Part shown: positions 55,862 through 64,000 of the stretch, one piece after another
How positions within the stretch are numbered: position 1 is the first letter of the stretch
Layout: every line of letters begins with the position of its first letter
NCBI GenBank assembly: GCA_963750915.1
Contig: CAVVSF010000009.1
Location: 744,001 to 808,000, forward strand
Reading direction: 5' to 3'
Origin: DATBJJ01 sp963750915
GTDB lineage: Bacteria > Acidobacteriota > Vicinamibacteria > Vicinamibacterales > 2-12-FULL-66-21
DNA: 64,000 nucleotides
The notes under the pieces: model-generated
Database searches by the model: none
What the model saw: the letters and a program-made list of their open reading frames with translations, nothing else
What the model was told of the DNA's origin: nothing
Program-made: the position numbers and the translations under genes

Positions 55862-58597
55862 CTACTTGATCGTCGTCCGCGCGGCGTCCCAGCTCTCGAG
55901 CCCCCTGGCGTTGATGGCCCTGACGGCGACGACGGTGCCCGGCGCGACTCCCTTCAGCGTGACGGTCGGCTTTGCGACTTTCACCTGCTGCGCGTCCGGC
56001 TTCGAGACAGGACCGTAGGTGACGACATAGGACGCGATGTCCTTCTCCGGGCTCGGGTTCCATGTCATTACGGCGGTGCCCTGGGCGGCGCTGTCGGCCT
56101 GCAGCTTCGTTACCCGCGACGGGCTCGAGGCGAGCACTGTCAAGGTCGCCGCCGTCGTCTTTGCGACTTCCGTGATCAGGTCGTGGTTCATGTTCTCGAG
56201 CACGTCGTGCGACTGGTGATAGTGCGGGCTGCTCAATACCGGGTACGAGCCGATCCCGCCGACGATGTCGCCGAAGGCCTCGTAGTACGCGGCAGCGTCG
56301 GTGCCCTTGTAGTAGAGCGCGTCGTACGTGATCAGCCGGCTGAACTGCATCGCCGCGGCGTGCTGGATGTCGCGGATGCCGGGGTTCGAGTAGCGGATGG
56401 TGTTGTCGAGCCTGAAGTCGTTGGCCCAGCCGACCATGTCGTTGTTGAGGGCGCCGACGATCTGGAGCTTTTCAGCGACGGCGCGTCGGACGAATTCACG
56501 GCTGCCGAGGAGGCCGGCTTCTTCGCCGGTGAACGAGGCGAAGATGATTGTCGCGGGCTGCGGCCGCTGCGCCATGATTCGCGCGGTCTCGAGCAGCGCC
56601 GCGGTGCCCGACGAGTCGTCGTCGGCGCCGGGACCGATTGCGACCGAGTCGTAGTGGCTGCTGACGACGTAGATGACCTCGGGGTGGACGGTGCCAGTGA
56701 GCTTCGCCAGCACATTGGCGGTCCTGCCGCCGAGCGCATTCTCACGATCGAACCACTGCATCTCGGGTTCGTAGCCGAACGACTTGTAGGTGTCGAAGAG
56801 ATACGCCGACGCGAGCTTGTTCCCGGGGCGGGTGATGTGCTTCGAGTCGAAGGCGAAGAGCGCCTTCTGGTAGGCGTAGACTCGCGGCACCGAGGCCTCG
56901 GCGACCATCGCCGTGATGCCGGCGGCGAGCGGCGCGAACACGCGCTGGCCGCGGGCGCGGAGCGACTCTTCGGCGGCGAGGCTGGCGGCGACACGGGCCC
57001 GCACCTCCTCCCGCGTGACTCGCTTCGTCAGGTCGACCAGGTAGACGCCGCGCTCGAGCGAGACGGTGTTGCCGTCGCGCTCGGCGACGATCAGGAGCTT
57101 GTTGCCGTCGCCGCTCGATTCCCACGAGTACTCCGGCGCGATCGTGCGGACCGTGTTGTTGTGAAACAATCGTACCTGCTGGCCGGTGGCGAGGTCGTAG
57201 ACGAAGGACCGACGGTGCCGCGCTTCTCCGACGACGGAGAGCAGGCGATCGCCGGAGAGGAACTGCGGCAGCAGGTCGTGCTGCGGATCGCGGGTCAGCC
57301 GCGTCTCGCCAGTACCGTCGCGGCCGACGGTTACGATCTCCCAGTCGTCGCGGCTCATCATCTGGAACGCGATCCGCGAGCCGCCGTCGGACGCTGCCGG
57401 CGACTCGATGCGTTCCGGCCCTTTACGCACGACCGCGGCGAGCCCTGGCCCGCTGCTCGATGCCGCCATGACGCCCTGCTCGTCACCGGTGCGGCCGACG
57501 AAGACCAGCGTGCCGCCATCGCCGGAGAATGCGGGCGAGCTGCCCGTGACCATGGTGACGGTGCCATCTGGAACCGCCATCACGCCGAACCGTGTGGGAG
57601 GAATCGCGCCGCCGGCGCCGCGGCCCCGTCCGCCGGCGGCGGCCTGCACCGGCGCTGTTTCGGCGCCCGCCGGGCTCGTCGTCGAGGCCGACGCTGCCGG
57701 TGAGGTGGCCGCCGGCGAGGTCGCGTTGGCAGCATTGACGCCGCCGCCGCGCCCGCCACGACCGGTGCCGGGCAGACGCGTCGTGAAGAGGAGAGAGGTG
57801 CCGCGACGGTTCAAAGCGCCGAGAACCTTCTCGGTCGCGTCGGTCGTCACCGCGGTTGCCGCCTTGCCAGCGCCGGCGACGTAGATCTGCTGCGGCGCGC
57901 CGCGTTCGTTCGCGCCGGCGAAGACGATCGTCTCGCCCGCGCCAAACAGTACCGACGCTTTGCTGACGGTCCCTGTATCGATGCTCGTCTCGCGTCCGGA
58001 CGCGATGTCACGGACGACGATGAGGGCCGCCGGCCCGACGAGCTCGTTGAGCGCCGCAGTCCGCTGGTTGCGTTCGGCCGTGGTGCCGGACTGCGCCGCC
58101 TCGAGCGCCGCCTGCGCCTTGTCCATCTCCGGCGTCGCGGCCGGGGCCTGGACGAAGGCGATCTTCGCTCCGTCAGGCGAGAACGCCGCGCCCCAGCCCT
58201 TCAGCTCGGTGACGACTCGTGTCGGCGCCGAGACCTCGAGCAGCCGCGTGACGCGGCGCATCCCGATGCCTTGTTCGTAGAGGAAGTGGCGATCGTCGGG
58301 GGAGAACTGCGGTGCGAGCCCGTCGGCCGTCACCTCCGTCGTCTGGAACAGTTCGCCCGTGCGCAGCGCGATGGCGTCGAGCGCGGCGTCGGCGCCAGGC
58401 GCGTCGAGAATCTGGAGGTAGCCCCTGAGCGCCACCGGATAGTCGCCGCGCTCCCACGCCAGCTCGGCGCGCGCGAGCGGTGAATCATTGCTGGCTGGCG
58501 GGACTGCGGTGACGACTGACGAAAAAAATGTGGGGGTCGATGAAACGAAAAGGAACGCGATCAGCAGCGCGAAACCGGAGGTCCGTCTTGTCATCAA
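55862..58597 (-). CDS. Large secreted M28 peptidase with propeller-like N-terminus and FN3 domain
   Basis: 911 residues. Signal peptide (ALLIAFLFVSSTPTFF), then a TolB/WD40-like propeller (about 80-500: APQFSPDDRHFLYEQG, GAAFSPDGAKIAFVQA, PAFSGDGGTLVFVGRT) with long Ala/Gly/Ser linkers. The M28 domain is at about 600-810: YVVSSHYDSVAIGPGADDDS, ASFTGEEAGLLGSREF, ALNNDMVGWAND, SSPHYHQSHDVLENM. A fibronectin III domain ends the protein (MTWNPSPEKDIASYVVTYGP). The combination is unusual but in one intact frame. An in-frame ATG at 58594 is equally possible. Confidence 0.88.
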   Translation of the reverse strand: MMTRRTSGFALLIAFLFVSSTPTFFSSVVTAVPPASNDSPLARAELAWERGDYPVALRGYLQILDAPGADAALDAIALRTGELFQTTEVTADGLAPQFSPDDRHFLYEQGIGMRRVTRLLEVSAPTRVVTELKGWGAAFSPDGAKIAFVQAPAATPEMDKAQAALEAAQSGTTAERNQRTAALNELVGPAALIVVRDIASGRETSIDTGTVSKASVLFGAGETIVFAGANERGAPQQIYVAGAGKAATAVTTDATEKVLGALNRRGTSLLFTTRLPGTGRGGRGGGVNAANATSPAATSPAASASTTSPAGAETAPVQAAAGGRGRGAGGAIPPTRFGVMAVPDGTVTMVTGSSPAFSGDGGTLVFVGRTGDEQGVMAASSSGPGLAAVVRKGPERIESPAASDGGSRIAFQMMSRDDWEIVTVGRDGTGETRLTRDPQHDLLPQFLSGDRLLSVVGEARHRRSFVYDLATGQQVRLFHNNTVRTIAPEYSWESSGDGNKLLIVAERDGNTVSLERGVYLVDLTKRVTREEVRARVAASLAAEESLRARGQRVFAPLAAGITAMVAEASVPRVYAYQKALFAFDSKHITRPGNKLASAYLFDTYKSFGYEPEMQWFDRENALGGRTANVLAKLTGTVHPEVIYVVSSHYDSVAIGPGADDDSSGTAALLETARIMAQRPQPATIIFASFTGEEAGLLGSREFVRRAVAEKLQIVGALNNDMVGWANDFRLDNTIRYSNPGIRDIQHAAAMQFSRLITYDALYYKGTDAAAYYEAFGDIVGGIGSYPVLSSPHYHQSHDVLENMNHDLITEVAKTTAATLTVLASSPSRVTKLQADSAAQGTAVMTWNPSPEKDIASYVVTYGPVSKPDAQQVKVAKPTVTLKGVAPGTVVAVRAINARGLESWDAARTTIK

Positions 58598-58708
58598 GCC
58601 ATGCTCCCAAGGCGATGCCGGAGCATAGCATGAGGCCCCGAGCGGGCCCGGCGGACGTGGGAGCCGGCCAGCGTGTGCCGGCCGGCTCCGATGCGATCGA
58701 CTACGTCT

Positions 58709-59704
58709 TTACTTCTTCTCAGCCAGCTTGCGGAGCTCAGCGAGGTGGTTGCGCAGCTGGGCGATCTGATTCGCGTCCAGCTTGACGTCGGAGCCTGTCA
58801 CGGTCGTGCGGGTAGAACCGCTGGCCGTGCCGGAGGTCCCGACAGCGCCACCTGCGGCAGACTGCGCCGCGGTCTGCGCGGCAGCCTGGGCGGAGAGGAT
58901 CACCTCGATCGCCTCGATGTGGCGCAGCATCTCCTCGGAGCTTTCCGACGTGGCTCGATTTTGCGGCGGCGCATCAGGCGTGGCTGACGCCGGGGGCGTC
59001 TGCGACGTCGGAGGCGTCTGCGACGTTGGAGGAGTCTGAGGAGTCTGAGAGGTCGGCGGCGTCTGGCTGGCAGGAGGCGTCGCCGGCGCGCTCGGCGGAG
59101 TCGTCGCGGTCGAAGACGTCATCGACGACGCGGCCGGGGTACTCGCCGCTCCGCCGCTCGCCGCCGCTTCGAACTTGTCGAGATGGCTGCGGAACTCCAT
59201 CAGCTTCGATCGCAGCTGCGGATCGAGCGAAGCCCTGGCGCCGCTCGTGCCGCTCGTTCCGACCGCGCCTGCTGTCGTCGATCCGGAGGTACCCACGGCC
59301 GCCGTTGGCGGCGGCTCATCCGGGGTCGGCGTCGCGTTCAGCAGCGAGTCCACGTCCGCCTCGACCTTCGTCAGCGACGCGCGCCAGTCGGCCTTGGTCG
59401 TGATCATCTCGTTGAAGTTGGTGATCAACTGTGCAACGCGCGTGCGCGGCTCGCCCTGCAGCTGCGAGGCGGCAGGAAGCTGCGTGAGCTGGCTCAGCGT
59501 ATTTCGCGCGGCCGTCAGGTGGCCCTTGGCGGCGTCAGCAGTCGGATTCTGTTGTGGCGCCGGCTGCGCCTGCGAGGCGGGCGGCTGCGACTGGGAGGCT
59601 GGTGGCTGCGACGGTGGAGCAGTCTGCGCCAAACCTGATACCGGCATCGCGAAGATCGCGGCGGCGGCCATCGCTATCGTCCAATGTGTGGTCGTTCGCT
59701 TCAT
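58709..59704 (-). CDS. Exported low-complexity protein, Pro/Thr/Gln-rich
   Basis: 331 residues from ATG 59704 (AAGGGGACATC upstream). Signal peptide (IAMAAAAIFAMPVSGLAQ). Two linkers carry tandem repeats (PPASQSQPPASQAQPAPQQ near the start; PPTSQTPQTPPTSQTPPTSQ near 215-245). Three short helical segments (HLTAARNTLSQLTQL, LRSKLMEFRSHLDKFEAA, QIAQLRNHLAELRKLAEKK) recur with similar spacing and could form coiled coils. TAAVGTSGS and GGAVGTSGTASG are repeated motifs. No family recognised; probably periplasmic. Confidence 0.7.
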   Translation of the reverse strand: MKRTTTHWTIAMAAAAIFAMPVSGLAQTAPPSQPPASQSQPPASQAQPAPQQNPTADAAKGHLTAARNTLSQLTQLPAASQLQGEPRTRVAQLITNFNEMITTKADWRASLTKVEADVDSLLNATPTPDEPPPTAAVGTSGSTTAGAVGTSGTSGARASLDPQLRSKLMEFRSHLDKFEAAASGGAASTPAASSMTSSTATTPPSAPATPPASQTPPTSQTPQTPPTSQTPPTSQTPPASATPDAPPQNRATSESSEEMLRHIEAIEVILSAQAAAQTAAQSAAGGAVGTSGTASGSTRTTVTGSDVKLDANQIAQLRNHLAELRKLAEKK

Positions 59705-59919
59705 GATGTCCCCTTCAAATTTGGTTCGTTCGTCACCTGCATGTGTGATTGAGCAAGTGAGGTGCCACACGCTGTACCAGCGGCGATAAATATCTGTAAA
59801 CAGGGGACTTCTGTCCTTAGGTGAACGGGAGATGCGTGGTAAAGCTGGAGGGTGTAACGCCGAGTTGCATGAGGCAGGAATTACCTGCTAAGCACTCGGC
59901 GTTACACCTCGACGGCGGG
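59705..59919. other. Promoter gap with a 58-nt nested hairpin
   Basis: Holds the leader of the Pro/Thr/Gln-rich protein gene and a structured element at 59851-59908. Perfect 14-nt arms (GGTGTAACGCCGAG and complement) enclose a second stem (GCAGG / CCTGC). It begins 11 nt after the DUF1328 stop. There is no U-tract on either strand, so it is not a textbook terminator. Confidence 0.6.
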
Positions 59920-60096
59920 TCAGTTGACGATCTTGCGTACGGCGGTCAGGCCGAGCACGAGGAAGATCACGAACAGCAAGAGGAACAGCCCGGCCAGGAA
60001 CTTCGCGATCGCGATCGCGCCGCCGGCGACGTCGGTGAACCCGAGGGCCGCTGCGATCAATCCGACGATCAGGAACATGAGCGCCCAATACAGCAC
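59920..60096 (-). CDS. DUF1328 small membrane protein
   Basis: 58 residues from a GTG with GGAGGTG 6-7 nt upstream. Two hydrophobic helices: YWALMFLIVGLIAAALGFTD and FLAGLFLLLFVIFLVLGLTA. This matches the short YtjA/DUF1328 family (about 55-60 residues), inner-membrane proteins of unknown function often linked to stress. The longer frame to 60162 lacks the family start. Confidence 0.87.
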   Translation of the reverse strand: MLYWALMFLIVGLIAAALGFTDVAGGAIAIAKFLAGLFLLLFVIFLVLGLTAVRKIVN

Positions 60097-60211
60097 ATCA
60101 CACCTCCAGGGCCCAGCTCTTGCGAGAACGGTGCCATCACATCCGTTGACACGTTTCCTCAAACTGAGCGGTTCGTGATTGAATGGCGCTTCGCGCCGCG
60201 AGGATTACACC

Positions 60212-60523
60212 ATGGATGTCCAGTCCCGGACTCGTTTACTTGCGTCGCCCGCGTTCCGTCAGCTGGTGTCGCGCCGCTGGCGTGTCTCGCTGGCGCTGAC
60301 GGCGGCGCTGTTCGTTCTCTACTACGGCTACATCCTGCTGATCGCCGTGAACAAACCGCTGCTGGCAACGCGCATGGGCGGTGTCACTCCCATCGGCATC
60401 CCGCTTGGCGCGGCGGTGATCATCGGCTCGTGGGTCCTCACCGGCATCTACGTCGTCTGGGCCAACCGCCACTACGATCCGGAAGCGCAGCGCCTGCGCG
60501 AACAACTGTCCCGCCGCGACTGA
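60212..60523 (+). CDS. yjcH: DUF485 membrane protein
   Basis: 103 residues. Two helices (VSLALTAALFVLYYGYILLI and PLGAAVIIGSWVLTGIYVVW) and the ending NRHYDPEAQRLREQL are typical of DUF485 proteins, which are almost always encoded just before acetate/solute symporters such as ActP. The name is by analogy with E. coli YjcH in the acs-yjcH-actP operon. The stop is 18 nt from the symporter ATG. Confidence 0.87.
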   Translation: MDVQSRTRLLASPAFRQLVSRRWRVSLALTAALFVLYYGYILLIAVNKPLLATRMGGVTPIGIPLGAAVIIGSWVLTGIYVVWANRHYDPEAQRLREQLSRRD

Positions 60524-60541
60524 CCCCCTGACGACCGACGC

Positions 60542-62092
60542 ATGCAGCCAGAGATCACGACAACCCTTGGCACGCCGACGATGTCGGCGGTGTTGTTCTT
60601 CTTCGTCATTGTCGCCCTGACGCTTGCCGTGACGTGGTGGGCGGCGCGCCGCACCCACTCGACGAGCGAGTTCTACGCCGCCGGCCGATCCATCGGGTCG
60701 TTCGAGAACGGGCTCGCGCTCGCCGGCGACTACATGAGCGCGGCGTCGTTCCTCGGCATTGCCGGACTCGTCGCGCTGCGCGGCTACGACGGCATGATTT
60801 ACGCGACCGGCTGGCTGGTCGGGTGGCCGGCGCTGATGTTCCTGCTCGCCGAACCGGTGCGCAACCTCGGCAAGTACACCTTCGCCGACGTCGTCGCATT
60901 CCGGCTGCGGCAGGTGCCGGTCCGCGTCGCCTCTGCGTTCGGCGGCATCCTCACGGTGCTCTTCTACACCATCGCGCAGATGGTCGGCGCCGGGAACCTG
61001 ATCCGGCTGCTGTTCGGCATTCCCTACGAGTGGGCGGTCACCGGCGTCGGGCTGGTGATGCTCGCCTACGTGCTCTTCGGCGGGATGATCGCGACGACCT
61101 GGGTGCAGATCATCAAGGCGGTGCTGCTGCTGTTCGGCGTGACCGTGCTCAGCGTCCTCGTGCTGGCGCAGTTCGAGTTCTCGCCGGCGCGGCTGTATGC
61201 CGCGGTCGCCGAGCAGTACGGCCAGTCCGCGCTGGAACCGGGCGGTCTGGTCGCCGATCCGCTCGACGCCGTGTCGCTCGGCCTGGCGCTGATGCTCGGG
61301 CTCCTCGGGCTGCCGCACATCCTGATGCGCTTTTACACCGTGCCGGACGCGCGCGCCGCGCGCGCCTCGGTGCTCTACGCGACCGGACTGATCGGCTACT
61401 TCTATCTCATCATTCCGATCGTCGGTTTTGGCGCGTCCGCGCTGGTGGGCCGCGACCTGATCGCCAGGGTCGACGCGGGCGGCAACATGGCGGCGCCCCT
61501 CGTCGCCGAGCTGCTCGGCGGCACGCCGTTCCTCGGCTTCATCGTCGCGGTCGCCTTCGCCACGATCCTCGCCGTGGTCGCCGGCCTGACGCTGGCCGGT
61601 GCGAGCGCGCTGTCGCACGACATCTTCGTCCACGTGATCCGGCGCGGTCACGCCACCGATCGCGAACAGGTCAGGGTCGCGCGCGCGGCGACGGTCGTCT
61701 TCGGCCTGCTCGCCGTCCTCCTCGGGATCGTGTTCAAGGGCCAGAACGTCGCGTTCATGGTCGGACTGGCATTCGCGATCGCCTGCAGCGCCAACTTCCC
61801 GCCGCTGCTGCTGTCGATCGTGTGGCGCCGCTTCACGACGGCCGGCGCCGTCTGTTCGATCGTGACCGGCGCCGTCCTGTCGGTCCTGCTGATCGTCTTG
61901 AGTCCGACCGTGTGGGTCGACATCCTGCACAATCCGGCGGCGATCTTCCCGCTGCGCAACCCGGCGATCGTCTCGATGCCGATGGCGTTCCTCGCCGGGA
62001 TCGTCGCCTCGCTCATGACGAAAGAACCAACCGCAGAGGCCATGTTCGACGACGAGAAGCTGCGGACGTATCTGGGTGTGGGCGCCGAGTAG
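60542..62092 (+). CDS. actP: Sodium:solute symporter, cation/acetate symporter type
   Basis: 516 residues, about 13 helices. SSS-family features: STSEFYAAGRSIGSFENGLA, LAGDYMSAASFLGIAGLVAL, GKYTFADVVAFRLRQVPVRV, GLPHILMRFYTVPDARAARA and VAGLTLAGASALSHDIFVHV. Size and the DUF485 partner favour acetate or another short carboxylate. No acs gene is visible in the window. Confidence 0.9.
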   Translation: MQPEITTTLGTPTMSAVLFFFVIVALTLAVTWWAARRTHSTSEFYAAGRSIGSFENGLALAGDYMSAASFLGIAGLVALRGYDGMIYATGWLVGWPALMFLLAEPVRNLGKYTFADVVAFRLRQVPVRVASAFGGILTVLFYTIAQMVGAGNLIRLLFGIPYEWAVTGVGLVMLAYVLFGGMIATTWVQIIKAVLLLFGVTVLSVLVLAQFEFSPARLYAAVAEQYGQSALEPGGLVADPLDAVSLGLALMLGLLGLPHILMRFYTVPDARAARASVLYATGLIGYFYLIIPIVGFGASALVGRDLIARVDAGGNMAAPLVAELLGGTPFLGFIVAVAFATILAVVAGLTLAGASALSHDIFVHVIRRGHATDREQVRVARAATVVFGLLAVLLGIVFKGQNVAFMVGLAFAIACSANFPPLLLSIVWRRFTTAGAVCSIVTGAVLSVLLIVLSPTVWVDILHNPAAIFPLRNPAIVSMPMAFLAGIVASLMTKEPTAEAMFDDEKLRTYLGVGAE

Positions 62093-62260
62093 CAGCCGGG
62101 CACCCGGCGTGTGCCGGCCGGTCTGAGCGTCGACTACCTGAGCGCGCCGGCCAGCGGCGGCGACCTCTGCTCCGCGCCCCGCGCCCGAGAGGAGACGCAA
62201 GTCTGGGCACGGCCCGTCGGGGGACCCGCGACATCCCGCGGGTCCGCGTCACTGCCCACG
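62093..62260. terminator. Convergent gap with a 9-bp hairpin
   Basis: Arms GGACCCGCG (62222-62230) and CGCGGGTCC (62237-62245) surround a 6-nt loop, 16 nt before the stop of the convergent gluzincin gene. A second GC-rich palindrome (GCCGGGCACCCGGC) lies near 62095. No T-tract. Confidence 0.45.
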
Positions 62261-64000
62261 TCAAGGCTTGAGCAGGAATTCGACGGCGACGACCTGGCGC
62301 GTCGCGCCGCCCTTCTTCCACGTGACGTAGACGGGTTCAGGCGGCGTGCGGATGCCGCAGCGGATGGCGCCGTCGAGATCCTCGCGATACGAGATGAACT
62401 CGATGCCGTCGAGCGTCGTGGCGTCGAATCGTTCCGTCACCGCGCCCGCCTTCACGTGCAGCTGGAGCCCGTCTGCCGTGCAGGTGATGCGTTCCAATAC
62501 ACCCTCGAGCCGCGTTTCACCGTCGTTGACGTCACGATACCGGGGCGTGGCATTCCGCGGCGGCGGTCCAGGACGCTGGCCGGCGGCGGCAGCCGCCTGC
62601 CGCCCCTCGAGCCGGGCGATGCGCTCGGCGGCGATACGCTCGGAGCGATCGACTTGCGTGAGGAGCGACCGCGCGTTCGCCCGGATGGCGTCGGTGAAGC
62701 CTGGCCCCGCGAGCACGTCGAGGATGGCCCGGGCCTCGACATACGCTCCGCGCCTGGCGAGGACGTGAGCTTCGAACAGCCGGTAGTCGTCGCGCCCCGG
62801 CGCCAGCTCGCGGGCACGGCGGATGTCGGCCAGCGCCTCGCCGAGGCGGGCCTTGTCGGTCGCATCCATGCGCGCCCTGAGCGCCAGCGCATTCGCCAGT
62901 TCGGGCCGGGCGCTGAGCACGCGCGCGAGGGCAGTTCGCGCCGTCTCGAGCAGCCGGGGGTCGACACGGTCGGCGGTGTCGAACGTCCGGCCAAGGCCGG
63001 TGGCGACGTGATACTGCACCAGCCAATCCTCGCTGTCGCCGGCGGCTTCGAGCAGCAGCGCGTTCGCGCGCGCGACCTCGTCGTTTTCCAGGAGGTGCAG
63101 CCCGTAGAGCGCGCGGGCGCGCGCGCTCGGCGGCGTCATCGCGATCGCTTTCTCGAATCCGGCGGACGCCTCGGCGTAAGGCGCGACGCGGCGCAGCAGA
63201 TCGGCAAGCATCGCGGCGACGTCCGCGTCGCTGACCGCCCTGAGATCGCTCGTCGCGCGGGGAATGTCGCGGTCGAAGCGGAAGCGTGTCCCGCGCATGA
63301 CGTCCTCGTTCACGTAGCGTCCGAGGGCGCCGACGATCTTCTCTTCTCCGAACACGGCCTTCCACGCCTCGCTGGAGGGGGTGCCGTTCTCGACGAGGCG
63401 CACATACTCGTTGACGTCCGCCGATCGGTTGTCCGGCCCAGACATGAGCATGTGGACGAGCGCCCAGGACTGGGCGTAGAAGAGCGATCGGCGGTTGCCT
63501 TCGTTGTAGGCGGCGGCCTCGCGCGTCACCGCCAGCAACTCGTCGAGCGGCATGAGCTTCGTGCGGCTGAGGAACTGCAGGTGGGACGGGATCGGGCCGC
63601 CGAGCAGGGCGCTGCGGCCGCCGTCCTCGACCCGGAAGGTGCTGTAGTACTCCGCCAGCCCCTCGTTGAGCCACGTCGGCGTGGCGTGGAACGTGTTGAC
63701 GATGACGAGGTGGACGTACTCGTGAAAGATCGTGCGCAGCGACTCGACGCGGTCGACGTCGGCGAACGCGACGACGTTCACGTCCTCGCTCGAGAAGAAG
63801 TAGCCGCTGAGCGAGACCGTCTTGCCGTTGAAGCGCGGCCGGTACGGTTCGAAGTTGCGCTGCGAGTCGAAGATCACGACGGTCGTCGGCACCGCCGCCG
63901 GCGTCGACGCGCCGGGGATGACGCGCGCGAGCGCCTCGCGGAAACGCTCGAACTCCGCCGCCACTTCGCGCGCCCGGCTCTCGCCGCTGCTGCCGTAGAC
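62261..64000 (-). CDS. Exported gluzincin-like peptidase with TPR region (N-terminus outside window)
   Basis: At least 579 residues; the frame is open to base 64000 and the N-terminus is missing. A zinc site FHEYVHLVIVNTF followed by WLNEGLAEYYSTF gives HExxH with a downstream Glu, as in DUF1570-like gluzincins. A helical TPR-like region follows (about 265-460: SAGFEKAIAMTPPSARARAL, ADIRRARELAPGRDDYRLFE). The C-terminal small beta domain reads LQLHVKAGAVTERFDATTLD. Probably secreted. Substrate unknown. The GTG at 63964 is inside the conserved AREVAAEFERFREAL segment, so it is not the true start. Confidence 0.82.
   Translation of the reverse strand, partial: VYGSSGESRAREVAAEFERFREALARVIPGASTPAAVPTTVVIFDSQRNFEPYRPRFNGKTVSLSGYFFSSEDVNVVAFADVDRVESLRTIFHEYVHLVIVNTFHATPTWLNEGLAEYYSTFRVEDGGRSALLGGPIPSHLQFLSRTKLMPLDELLAVTREAAAYNEGNRRSLFYAQSWALVHMLMSGPDNRSADVNEYVRLVENGTPSSEAWKAVFGEEKIVGALGRYVNEDVMRGTRFRFDRDIPRATSDLRAVSDADVAAMLADLLRRVAPYAEASAGFEKAIAMTPPSARARALYGLHLLENDEVARANALLLEAAGDSEDWLVQYHVATGLGRTFDTADRVDPRLLETARTALARVLSARPELANALALRARMDATDKARLGEALADIRRARELAPGRDDYRLFEAHVLARRGAYVEARAILDVLAGPGFTDAIRANARSLLTQVDRSERIAAERIARLEGRQAAAAAGQRPGPPPRNATPRYRDVNDGETRLEGVLERITCTADGLQLHVKAGAVTERFDATTLDGIEFISYREDLDGAIRCGIRTPPEPVYVTWKKGGATRQVVAVEFLLKP

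Overview
The window is high-GC bacterial DNA that reads as an acidobacterium of the Vicinamibacteria kind. The evidence is the gene families. There are four large FtsX/MacB-like 'acidobacterial duplicated orphan permeases' (ADOP), one with its typical PadR regulator. There is also an acidobacterial VWFA-type secreted protein, several exported M28 peptidases, and exported PQQ-type beta-propellers. I recognised no rRNA, tRNA, CRISPR array, transposase or phage gene. This is chromosome with one clear accessory insertion (about 24.4-27.3 kb).

Layout. 1-3 kb: the end of an M20 peptidase, a VWFA protein and a metzincin lipoprotein. 3-8.7 kb: ADOP-PadR facing a second ADOP across mirrored promoters that share one operator sequence. 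8.7-16.1 kb: OsmC, a methyltransferase, an AraC regulator, two VOC proteins, a GNAT protein, and an overlapping ECF sigma / membrane protein / bactofilin-RDD operon. 16.3-21.4 kb: a SecA-type ATPase with a C-terminal membrane helix, and a third ADOP. 21.4-28.6 kb: a phosphatase-like protein, an alpha/beta hydrolase, and an ABC exporter whose ATPase and permease genes are separated by about 2.8 kb carrying a membrane sulfatase-like gene and bounded by 92-nt direct repeats. 28.7-32.6 kb: a beta-lactamase-like hydrolase, a HupE/UreJ-type protein and an M28 peptidase. 32.6-36 kb: a DNA repair operon (DedA, ligase-associated exonuclease, ATP-dependent ligase). 36-43 kb: DDAH, DUF1330, RecQ, a PQQ propeller and a fourth ADOP. 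43-49.5 kb: an M28 peptidase and a glutaminyl cyclase on a palindromic two-way promoter, a peroxiredoxin, a PQQ propeller and another M28. 49.5-56 kb: CHRD, a barrel-like protein, PAP2, a response regulator, and a translationally coupled operon with an MBOAT acyltransferase. 56-64 kb: a large M28 peptidase, a Pro/Thr/Gln-rich secreted protein, DUF1328, a DUF485-ActP pair and a gluzincin-TPR protein.

Much of the content is envelope and secretion biology: exported peptidases, pyroglutamate formation, polysaccharide O-acylation and ABC/FtsX-type export.

Two themes cross the window. First, thirteen single-base frameshifts break genes that are otherwise complete, and twelve of them are +1. That pattern suggests uncorrected insertion-type sequencing errors more than gene decay, so I annotate those genes as single CDS across the break. 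Second, the intergenic gaps are unusual. They hold 7-nt (sometimes 8-nt) period degenerate repeats of several unrelated sequences and large inverted repeats between convergent genes. Several starts lie 6-7 nt downstream of a TAnnnT box, an architecture that predicts leaderless mRNAs.
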